Source: Isochrysis galbana (Eukaryota; Haptophyta; Isochrysidales; Isochrysidaceae). Taken from it: a stretch of DNA of 64,000 nt. The stretch lies in NCBI GenBank assembly GCA_018136815.1, contig CM030935.1:659382-723381 (forward strand), read 5' to 3'. Shown here piece after piece: positions 50,601 through 59,450 of the stretch. The notes beneath the pieces were generated by a model that had not been told where the DNA came from, did not search any database, and worked only from the letters and a program-made list of their open reading frames with translations. A program made the translations under genes and the position numbers. The stretch's first letter is position 1. Every line of letters begins with the position of its first letter.

Positions 50601-51487
50601 CCTAGACCAATATGTGATAGACAAGCTAATGTATCAGCCTTGTGCATGATGAATATGGTGACCCGATGCCCCGGTTCGCAACACTCGCCGAGTTGTCCTG
50701 CAGTATGGTTGCGCAACCTCAAACGCATGCGGATCGATGAAAGATGAGATGATTTCCTCGAAGAGCGCCAACAATCTGCAGCAGACAATCAATGGGAGTA
50801 TGCGACAAAGTGACCAATTGCCGCAGCGGCAGCATCATGTCCCGTAGAAATCATGAATTTCATCAGAGACCAAGGTTGGGCTGCCACAACACAAGAACGC
50901 CTCACGCATAGGAATCGTGATGAAAGTAAGAGCTCACATATGTGCTGCATGGCACAGAACATTCTACAAACATGTTGCATGGCACAGAGCAGAGCACGTG
51001 GTGAGGAGCAACAGGTGAAGGCATATGTTTTGTAGGCGATTGAAGGGTGCGGTGGCCGTGTAGCATAGAAGAGCAACATGTTGACAGTGGAGAGAGCTGC
51101 AATAATGGGCAAAGGTGGTGGGGCGTGCAATGACCGGGGGGCGTTGGAGTTGGGCGAAGGACCTGGGTGGATGGAAGAGCAATGAGTAATGGTGATAGGG
51201 CGTGCAATGACCAGGGAGGGTTGGAGTTGGGCGAAAGACCCGGGCGCATGGAAGGGGGAGAGATAACGGACATGCGACCTATCATCTACTATGTTAAGTG
51301 GCTTGCGCAGCAGGTCGCGATAAAAAGGAACACGGACTAGTAGTGTGGTCTGTGGAGTGGCGAGGGAGTGGCTGTGCCGGTGGATGTGTGAGATGCTTGT
51401 GGTTGTGCTTGGGCTTGAGCAGTGTGATGGAGGGAGGGAGAGGGAGAGCGCGACAGCGATGCGGGAGCGATCTCAGAGGTCCTATTA
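50601..51487. other. Intergenic with short tandem repeats
   Basis: TGTTGCATGGCACAGA is doubled at about 50944-50990. GGGCGTGCAATGACC..GTTGGAGTTGGGCGAA.GACC is doubled at about 51120-51177 and 51197-51250 (period near 80 bp). No gene. Confidence 0.4.
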
Positions 51488-51499
51488 CATGGCATGACG

Positions 51500-53133
51500 A
51501 AAAAAAAACTTTTAAAATTCTCGCCTCACTCGTGGCACTGGAACGTTTCCTCGTAGCCACGCCCTTTTCCCTTCCCCTCCCTCATTTCCCGCCTTGCGGC
51601 AACTCCCCTCGTGCTCTACTTAGGGGCTCGGGTCTTTTGGGGGGTCCGAGCGGAGCGGGGTGCACCTGTCCTCGGCGGCGTGTTCTCGCCCTCCTCCTGT
51701 GCTGCTGAGTGACCTGTTTATCATATATTATCGTTTAAGGATTCAGGTTTTCCTGCGTGCTGCGATGTTAGTCGTAGGTGACTTATACTGATCAATCGCA
51801 TTTCCACAGAAGGTCTATTAATTCAGGCGACACATCGTGTTATGCGAGCTTTTCGGCAAGACCAAGTGCTTTCGCTACGAGGCTAGTGTTTTCGCTCAGT
51901 GGTAGCCTACCTTTTTCGTCCTCGATAAATACGGGGGCGCTGAGTTCTAGTGGTTTCTTGAGTTTGGGCTTCCTCCCCTGCGCGGCTTTATTTGTGCGCA
52001 TGGAGTGGTGTGTTTTTGGCGGGGCGAGGCCCCTAACCAAGGTGACAAGCCTCGTTAGCGTAGATTCTAAGATCGGTATGTAGTGGTACTCGTGTGACTC
52101 GAATTCGACTCTATAGAAGTCTCTTAGTATGTATTTCCACGCTATCACGTACAGCGCTTTTAGGCTTTCTGGCGTGTTTGCACCGGGGTATGCGAACAAT
52201 CTATCCTTCGTCTTCTGCATCCATGACCTTCCAGGGGAGGGGGTGTAGTTATTAAGGGCATCTATGGTCTCGAAGATTGTTTTCGTCGCGGGACACCACG
52301 CTAGGTGGCACGAGTCTTCTCGGTGTCGGCGACATAGTCTACACGTAGTTGTCGGGCTATCTGTGAACCTATTTCTAGTGCCGATCCTTCTGTGTGTGAT
52401 ATGTTTAAAGTGCAGGTGTTTGTCCGTGTGTTTTAACAATGGCATTGTGTAAAGTCTCGCTACGTGTTTCCATTCTTCGTCGGTGATGTTCAGTCGCTTT
52501 TCCCATGCTAGTTTTGCTGACTGCGAGGCGCTGCTTTTGGTCGCTTTCTGCGCGGCCTTGGTGATATCTGCGACAGCTATCGCGTCTAGCGCGATCTTTC
52601 CTTTTCGTATGGCGTATTCATCCGCCAGGGGGTATTCCATGTGTCTCGGGCCTTTGTAGCCGCCTTCCCATCTGGCCGGCGGGTGATAGTATGGGATCTC
52701 TCCAGCGTCCGCTACATTTCCGGTGTCGGCTATCTCCCCCAGGTAGTCGGTATCGGCGTGTATCCATATGTTGTTTAGCTTGCTGATGTATTTTTCGTCC
52801 TCAGAGACCCTGATTTCCCTGTTCTGTGACTCGGTCTCCGGCTCTTGAGATGAGGTGTTGTCGTCGCGGGTCCTTTTTCCCTTGGTGTCCGGGGGCGGGC
52901 GCTCTTTTGATTGCCCTAACAATTGCGTCGCGTAGTTAACGATTTCGTCCCATGAGTCTAGGAACTCCTTGTTGCGTATTGTGCGGCCCTCATGTGCGAA
53001 TGTCTCAGGTAGGTGCTCGAGATATGCCGAGCATTCATTTTTGCTATACGGTGTCGTAAAGGCGCTGTCCTTGAACACGTTGTGCACTACGTTAGTGTGC
53101 AGCGCTTCCCACAGGCGTGCCCATGGGGCGCTG
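51500..53133 (-). mobile_element. 5'-truncated family A LINE, 12-bp TSD
   Basis: CATGGCATGACG flanks it at 51488-51499 and 53134-53145. The 3' end (AATTTTAAAAG plus T run) and 3' UTR match the other A copies. The 5' edge falls inside ORF2, the usual outcome of incomplete reverse transcription. There is no 5' hairpin and no reverse-transcriptase motif remains. Confidence 0.85.
51840..53133 (-). pseudogene. LINE ORF2 C-terminal region
   Basis: About 430 open codons. From the 5' edge: SAPWARLWEALHTNVVHNVF, then a charged middle (KRTRDDNTSSQEPETES). After this come a zinc-knuckle-like TTCRLCRRHREDSCHLAWCP (C-x2-C-x7-H-x4-C) and DRLFAYPG, ALYVIAWKYILRDFYRVEFE and AAQGRKPKLKKPLEL to LVAKALGLAEKLA. 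The knuckle matches the Cys/His motif that follows the reverse transcriptase in many LINEs. It is intact as an ORF but lacks the catalytic domains; the Met codon upstream of it lies in flanking DNA. Confidence 0.75.
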
Positions 53134-53145
53134 CATGGCATGACG

Positions 53146-53553
53146 GAAGGCGGTCGGAGAACGTGACGGCGAGCGAGACGGGGTGGAGCACACAAGGGGT
53201 GGACACGAAGGACTGCTTCCGAGCGAGCGCGCCAGAAACAAAAGACGGACAACTAAAGGGAGAGAACCGGGAAAGGGACACGGGAAACTCTAGGAACAAG
53301 GAAAAGTCTAATGAAAAGGAAAAGAAAGGGGGAGATCCAGGCTGGAGCTGCATGCGAGGGAACCGGGGAGGAAGGGAAGAGAGGGAAGGGAGCGAGGAGC
53401 GGGGGCGAGAGGGGGGGGGGCGCTCTTAGAATAGAGTGTACCGCATGGTGTGGAGAGTGTTCCCGAGACACGCTCCGAGAATAGAGCGTGTCGCATGGAA
53501 TGCTCCCCCTTACCCGCAACAAGTAGCTAACACGGGGAATTTTTTCTATGATG
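53146..53553. other. Intergenic
   Basis: GA-rich; GAATAGAG(T/C)GT(A/G)(C/T)CGCATGG is doubled at about 53427 and 53472. No gene. Confidence 0.35.
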
Positions 53554-53708
53554 GTTAAAACATTTTAATATTCTCGCCTCACGCGTCGCACTGGGATACG
53601 CTTTCGTAGCCACGCCCATTCCCCTTCCTCACCCTCGTTACCCGCCTTGCGCCTTGTGGCAACTCCCCTCGTGCTCTACTTAGGGGCTCGGGGTCGTGGG
53701 GGGGGATT
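53554..53708 (-). repeat. Family A LINE 3'-terminal fragment
   Basis: AAAACATTTTAATATTCTCGCC through TGGCAACTCCCCTCGTGCTC and TACTTAGGGGCTCGGG matches the A 3' UTR in reverse; about 150 bp, 5' truncated. Confidence 0.7.
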
Positions 53709-54984
53709 AAAAAAAATCAGAAAATTCTCATTCTGGGCTACACACCTACTATCCCAAGGTATCCCTTGCTCTACTCCGACATCGCCCTTAACTTCCCTCT
53801 CTCCACCTCCTCCCCTGCCCGCTTGTTTTGGGCCTGATCACCCCATGACTCGCGTGGACGCTCGACTTAAGTCGGGGGGTGTCGCATCCAGAGTATTTTA
53901 TATACTCTAGGCGGATGCGGTGCTTATATCAATGTGTAGTGTGTGAGAAAATTGAGTGAGTTTTGTTTTTGCCAATGAGTTGCCTCGCTCGAAGCTCCGC
54001 CGCATTGCACGCCGAATTTGTTCGTTTGCCCTTATTTGTTTCGTTGGTTTGTTTGTAGGCGCTTCCGCAGGCGAGGAGCACCGCCACGAGGTCGCTGCTG
54101 GCAAGGGCGGCGCGCTACGCCAAGGCGCAGGCAAAGGTCTTGTATCACTCGGAATACAAGGCGCGCAGGGCGCTCGCACGCGGAAATGACCCAGAGGTGG
54201 TCGCCCACAAAAAGGCGGCGGAGCTGGCGAGGCTCTGGCAAGACTGGTCCAAGTCATTCGCCTCCTCCGGTTCCGGCGGCGGCGGCGACGGCCTCCGCGA
54301 TAGTGATTTCTGGCCAATTTGCGCGTTTTCTGGTTACGCATCGCTGTGGGGGCTACCGTGGGGCCTTCATCACTTCATCCCACACATCACCCCACAAGGG
54401 GAGGAGACAGGGGTCTACACCTATACAGTCCCATGAGAGGGAAGGGAAGGTGGGGAAGAGAGCGAAGACGCGACAAGCCGAACGAATCGACGAACCGAGG
54501 CACCGAGGCCAATCCGGCCCAAGGGGTGCCCAACCAAGGAAGCAACCCTCTTGGGTGGGAGGGGTGGTCCAAAGAGGATTCCACCCATTGAGGCTCAAGG
54601 AGGGGCCATAATGAGCAACCTCCCCTCCCCCCTCACCTTGCATTGTCAAACGGTCATGAGCGACCATTGACCATTGACGCAAGGCGAGGAACCTGCCCAA
54701 AGATCCGCTCCGAGCGCGCGGAACGCGCTCGTTGCTCGAAATTTTGAGCAGGAGGGGCGGACCTAGTGGAATCCAGCCCATGGGGGCCCAAGGGGAGGCC
54801 ATGAGCCATCCTCCTTGTCCCCTCCACACCACAAGCCATCGGCTCACCATGGAGGGTGAGCGAGGCAAGGGGGGAGATGAGGTCCGAGCGCTCCGCATGG
54901 GGGCAAGAAGGCGCCGGATGAATGCGGGCAGGTGGGCAGGGTCCATAGGGGCCCACCTACACCTAGTCCCGTGCAGCAGCTCCA
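53709..54984. other. Intergenic with an exon-like fragment and an internal repeat
   Basis: On the plus strand, an open stretch from about 54060 follows the acceptor-like TTTGTTTGTAG. It reads ALPQARSTATRSLLARAARY, then AKAQAKVLYHSEYKARRALA, RGNDPEVVAHKKAAELARLW and QDW, continuing to a stop at 54434. It is a basic helical peptide of unknown family. The block at about 54560-54640 is repeated in diverged form at 54750-54830 (GGNGGTCCA..GGA(T)TCCA.CCCAT). No complete gene. Confidence 0.4.
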
Positions 54985-55270
54985 TATCGCGGTGGTGCCC
55001 ATGAGGCAACCACCGCGGCTTGGGCGAGGCAGAGCGCCATCGCCGATCGCATCGCCGGCAATCGTATATTGCCGGATAAGATTCTTACTACATTCACGCG
55101 CACGCACATTCACACAAACGCACGCGAAACTAATAGTTACAAAGTAAGAGCGCGCTGTGCCGCAAGAATGCCCCGCGCGGACTCGAAACGGCCGCGAGGG
55201 AGAAGTGAGAAGCAGAGACCTCAGTATAAACATACAGAGGTTAGAATGAGCATCCACGATGCATGAGATG
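54985..55270 (-). repeat. Copia LTR, second copy
   Basis: 286 bp matching 15449-15742 in reverse at high identity (shared TCATGGGCACCACCGCGATA, GATGCGATCGGCGATGGCGC, TCTGTATGTTTATACTGAGG). No Copia coding sequence adjoins, so it is a solo or nearly solo LTR. Confidence 0.8.
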
Positions 55271-55328
55271 GATGTATCCATGATAGATATGCATCTATGA
55301 TGCACATATCATGGATGCATCCATGATA
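55271..55328. repeat. 58-bp palindromic repeat beside the LTR
   Basis: Differs at one base from 15153-15210. Here it abuts the LTR directly, while in the Copia remnant it sits 238 bp away from it. Confidence 0.65.
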
Positions 55329-55974
55329 GAAGGGCTTAGAGCTTAGCGATACTTAGGATATAGATATGGTCCGGTGGCCCGCGCCCCCCCCCCCCCCGGT
55401 GATCGTTCCCCGGTGCCGCTCGCGACGGAGTGGGAGTGGCTCTGAGTCCTCCGGCAACGCTCGACTCGACAGCGAGGCGCCCTCCCCATGCTAAACTAAG
55501 TATAAACATCGTTGTAAGTTGTATGGTCAATATAACATTGTAACGAAATAACAATAACATGTTTTTGGAAGAGGGCGGCGGTGGCGAGGGCCACTGCCAT
55601 GGAGGTGCGCGTCGCCTAATGCCTCGGAAGATGGGGGGCAGTTGATCGCGCACGGGAGCGGTTCAACCCTAATGCAATCAAGAAACTCACACCAAAAATA
55701 TCACAGAGCACAGCTCATGGACGCAACCCTCACCCACGATGCGCTTGAGACAGACGGCGACGCGCAGCCAACCACTGCTCACCCACATGTTGCACTACGT
55801 CATCCAGCACTAGGTGATCCACACCAGTATGGATCATTCGCTGCATGCTTCTACCTTCATGGCATGCGGGGCCCAGCTTGGGCCCAGTGGCCTGAAATAG
55901 AGTTCACGATGGGGCAATATCATTCATTGCGTGATGGCAAGAGCGCAGTGAAGAAGAGGTCAAAGCACTGCTCA
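55329..55974. other. Intergenic
   Basis: 55360-55420 (GGTCCGGTGGCCCGCGCCCCC...GGTGATCGTTCCCC) is a short family B scrap. AACTAAGTATAAACATCGTTG at 55494 may be a decayed retroposon hairpin. No gene. Confidence 0.35.
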
Positions 55975-56868
55975 TCACAACATGTCAACTTGGGCTTGTG
56001 CTCGAAAGGCAGCCATATCTAGGGTGGCGTTGATACGTTTGGCAAGACTAGCGTACGGCCCGTACGCATTATCGACTGAAGGTTTGACACAGCCAGCGTC
56101 AATGACAGGGATTCCAGTAGCGCTGGGGCGAGGCGGCTGCGTCACGAGAAAACGGCGGGTTTGGTCGATATACCATTGCAAGCTGCGCAGTCCGCTTCCA
56201 GGGTTCAGGCGGTAAGCGTCGTCGCCGTCCTTGCCAGCACGACTACGTCGAATGCGCTCCCCATCAGCTCTACTAGCTACCCGGGCTCCTCTGCGAATGA
56301 AGTCGACCTCGATCACAGCCCTGTCGTAATACTCATCAAATCTGCCATTCAATACTGGTAAAACTGTCGATAAGTTGGCAAGCTGCCCAATCATGAGTCC
56401 ATGGATCAGAGCGTCCCTTGACGGCACATCGTTGCATACATCAAATGTAAGGAAGGAAATCAATGGTGTACTCGACCGAGGGCCTCGACCGCTACACCAG
56501 AAGATGTGAGCCAACGCCTTTTGACTGCCTGAGTTCCCGTTCTTCTTGAAGACATTGCATATGGATTCACGCGAACAGAACTCGACAAGCTGGGGGAGGA
56601 TCGTAAAGTTTGGTTGAGAGAGGCCAAAGCGTGCGGCTGCGATGCACAGCTCAATCTTCCGGACGTACACGCAGTGTCGCGGGCGGTCTACTCGCTCGAC
56701 GTTGCAGAGCTTCGACTCGAGGTGCACGAGCGTGTGTGCCAGAGAGTACTCAAGGGACCTCCACCTGTCGAGCTCATCCTCAGAAGGTAAGGGGGTACGC
56801 AATGTGATGCTGGACATCTCCCATCTCGTGTGATGCGGGGACGGGCTTGCGGAGGGGGCTGCCGACAT
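55975..56868 (-). CDS. Unknown protein
   Basis: 297 residues from the ATG at 56868 (MSAAPSASPSPHH); upstream in-frame sequence is a CT microsatellite. I do not recognise the family. The body is balanced globular sequence: TLVHLESKLCNVERVDRPRH, KIELCIAAARFGLSQPNFTI, ESICNVFKKNGNSGSQKALA and EYYDRAVIEVDFIRRGARVA. A substrate-binding or regulatory role is unknown. An in-frame ATG at 56811 (MSSITL) is a second candidate start. Confidence 0.55.
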   Translation of the reverse strand: MSAAPSASPSPHHTRWEMSSITLRTPLPSEDELDRWRSLEYSLAHTLVHLESKLCNVERVDRPRHCVYVRKIELCIAAARFGLSQPNFTILPQLVEFCSRESICNVFKKNGNSGSQKALAHIFWCSGRGPRSSTPLISFLTFDVCNDVPSRDALIHGLMIGQLANLSTVLPVLNGRFDEYYDRAVIEVDFIRRGARVASRADGERIRRSRAGKDGDDAYRLNPGSGLRSLQWYIDQTRRFLVTQPPRPSATGIPVIDAGCVKPSVDNAYGPYASLAKRINATLDMAAFRAQAQVDML

Positions 56869-56965
56869 GCCTCCACTCCAGCTGCGATGTGGGAGGCAGT
56901 GGCGCGGCCCAATAAGGCGACAGACAAAGAGTATTCCACTTGGGAGGAAGGGGAGTGAGTATTCG

Positions 56966-56967
56966 TC

Positions 56968-57024
<57 letters not shown>

Positions 57025-57130
57025 AGGGAGGGGGGGGGAGAGAGACAGAGAGAAAGGGAGAGACAGACAGAGAGAGAGAGAGAAAGGGAGGGAGGGAGGG
57101 AGGGAGGGAGGGAGGGAGGGAGAGAGAGAG
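56966..57130 (+). repeat. (GA)n/(GGGA)n microsatellite
   Basis: (AG)n at 56968-57017 and (AGGG)n at 57087-57122, upstream of the minus-strand gene; low-complexity ORFs over it are artefacts. Confidence 0.85.
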
Positions 57131-57189
57131 GCCGTGTGTGTGGGTTGCACGGCTGACTGAGTGCAACGCAGCAGGCGGGTTCAGGGCAG

Positions 57190-57745
57190 GCCTGTTGGTG
57201 GGTGTTTTCTACATGTGGCCTTCGCAGTATAAAAACATGGTGTCGTAGCGTCTGTTCTCGGGGCTCGGGAGTTCGCGTTCCGCGTCATTCGTGTGGCGGG
57301 TGTCTGTCTATCCCGCGTCTGAATACTCTTGCGCTTTGGGCTCCTCAACGATGTGTGCCACCCCCAACTTGGAGGCCATCGCGAGGAGTTCCGCGTTGAG
57401 CTTCCTACTGTGAATAGTCTATCCTCTTTTTCGGCTGCCTGCCCATGCCTGCTTAGGCGGTTCTAGCCGAGTCGGTCGTGTATCTCTCTATTATTCATAT
57501 GCACCGACTCTTCTGAGAATGCGATACCGTCGTAGTGTATCCTATCCGTCTGTTAATATGTAATATGTATCTCCATGCTAGTATGTATAAGCTATCGAGC
57601 GCCTTCGGGCTTCGGGGCGCCGCCCCGGGGGTGCACGAATAGGTTATCAATTATGGCTTCTTCTCTGCTTCTGTCGCTTTTGGGCATGAAGCGGACTACC
57701 CTATTCAGTGTTTCGAAGATGTTGGTCAGCTTCGGGCATCGGGCA
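57190..57745 (-). mobile_element. Second-lineage LINE ORF2 tail
   Basis: Minus-strand fragments read PKLTNIFETLNRVVRFMPKS, DRSREEAIIDNLFVHP, (frame change) LDSLYILAWRYILHINRRIG and finally LLAMASKLGVAHIVEEPK before a stop. The order matches the family A tail (ATKTIFETIDALN, KDRLFAYPG, KALYVIAWKYIL, LVAKALGLAEKL) but at low identity. It is a relic of a different LINE clade. Frameshifts and stops make it non-functional. Confidence 0.65.
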
Positions 57746-57806
57746 CTCACCCAGGTACCAACACATCCTACATCCTCGCTCGCCCTCGCTCACGCTCGCC
57801 ACAAGA

Positions 57807-58468
57807 ATGTCCACCCCGTCGTCGCGCTCGCCATCGCCTAAGCCCGTCCTCCCACCTCCAATTCCAATTCTGGAGGAAATTGAGCCAAGCAGATCAAAGA
57901 GACCAGCAAAAATTCATTGGCCATTGGAGACGAGGCGGCCGTCGCGTGTCTCTCTCTGCATGGAATACATCAAGCATCAAGGCGGTCGCGTACACTTGTC
58001 CCACCATGGCGGAAGTGCGGCGGCCCGCTACCAAACTCGGGATTCTCATTCTGAACGAAGAGGCCGTCTTGTCACGGATCACGGAGGCAGTCGCCGAGGA
58101 TGAGGGATGAAGCCAAGGCCGCGCTGGTCGCGGGTCGCGGGGAAGAAAGCAAAAGCAAAGGCCATCCTAGACTCCTGGACGCCTGCAAAGAGAATGACCT
58201 TGAGGCCATCTGCGAACTCGAGGAGAAGGGATTTTCCATCCATCCTGATGATGAAGATGACCCTTTAGGGGTGGACATTCGGGCAGATACCGTCGACGGC
58301 GTGTGTTACATCGTTGACAACAACCTGATATACGAGAGTGGCATACAAGAAATGCGCCGCGAGGCGGTCGACTGCGGCGCCCACCGACCACCGACTGACA
58401 AAGTTGATGGCAATATATACCTGAAGCAGGGAGAGTCGTGCGTGGACGCGTGGACTTCCTCAAAGTAA
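57807..58468 (+). pseudogene. Small gene with apparent frameshift
   Basis: An ATG at 57807 opens STPSSRSPSPKPVLPPPIPI and LEEIEPSRSKRPAKIHWPLE. A second frame through about 57999-58103 reads MAEVRRPATKLGILILNEEA and VLSRITEAVAEDE. A third from 58103 reads DEAKAALVAGRGEESKSKGH, PRLLDACKENDLEAICELEE and continues to 58468. Dropping one G at 58107-58109 joins the last two. LLDACKENDLEAICELEEKG is ankyrin-like. It could be a real gene with a sequencing indel or small intron, or a pseudogene. Confidence 0.4.
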
Positions 58469-59450
58469 GGCTGTGAACATGTTAGACAATATCTAGATAT
58501 TAGGCTATCTACCCCTCAAAAGGCACTATCTGTATCTATCTAGATAGCCCTGAGCCACTATCTGTATCTATCTAGATAGCTGTGCGCGCGCTGTGAGAAG
58601 CTGGGTGGGCTGCGCGGGCAACGACGCCAGAGGGTCAGGGGGCGGTCGGCGGTCGGACTGTCGGCAGCCCGACACGGATGTAGCTTAGATATAAAGGAAC
58701 CGATCCCCCCGCGGCCCGCGGGCGAGACCCGCAAAATCTTTACGGTTTACGGTTTACGGTTTACGGTTTACGGGTAGAGCGTGAGCTCGCGTGACGGAGG
58801 GGGGGAGAGCGGGGGCGAATCGCACCATTTCTTGGCGAAGATTTTCGTAGTGGCAGGTGGCTCCCCCTGGAGGTTTTTTATTGGGCATCGCGCCACGGTC
58901 AAAAATGCAGCCCAACCCTGCTTACTAATAATTAATAGTTAAAAAGCCCTTGTTTGTTGTTTGACCGCCCTAGCAAGAGCACAAGAGCACAACAGCAACA
59001 GCAACCACGCCACACCACCCACCCACACTCATCCCAGCCCCAGCCCCCCCCCCCACCCACCCACCCACCCAAATGCCAGTCCGCGGCCCAATGAATCGAG
59101 TAGCTCTTTTCTACCGCCAACAACACGCCCACCACGTCAGGTAGCTCTAGAGTCTACTAGTCTACTAGAGTACTCTACAAACGATGACGATGAGCTCACA
59201 ATCTCTCGTGCTGAAAAAAAACTAAGCCCTGGGGGGGGGCGGGGGGGGGGGGGGGGGCGGGGGGCGCGAAGCGCAGCGGAAGGGAAGACAAGGGGAAGAG
59301 GGGAAAGGGCCCCCCCCCCTCCCGCCCCCGCCCCCCCCCGTCGTCTGCGGGCTTGGGAAGGGGGGGGGGGAGGGGGACCCCCCCCCCCGCGCCTCCCTCC
59401 CTGCAAGGCCTCGTGCGCGCCCCTCGCCTCTCGTGGGGTGCTGATCTCAG
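58469..59450. other. Intergenic with short repeats
   Basis: CACTATCTGTATCTATCTAG is doubled at 58524 and 58556. Five TTTACGG units lie at 58739-58773. A reversed MITE copy is at 58892-58972. C- and G-runs (59045-59055, 59230-59270, 59310-59400) precede the methyltransferase gene. Confidence 0.55.
58892..58972 (-). mobile_element. Small MITE-like element, third copy
   Basis: Reversed, it starts TAGGGCGGTCAAACAACAAA and ends GGGCTGCATTTTTGACCGTG; same ends as 951-1017 and 5990-6069. Confidence 0.55.
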
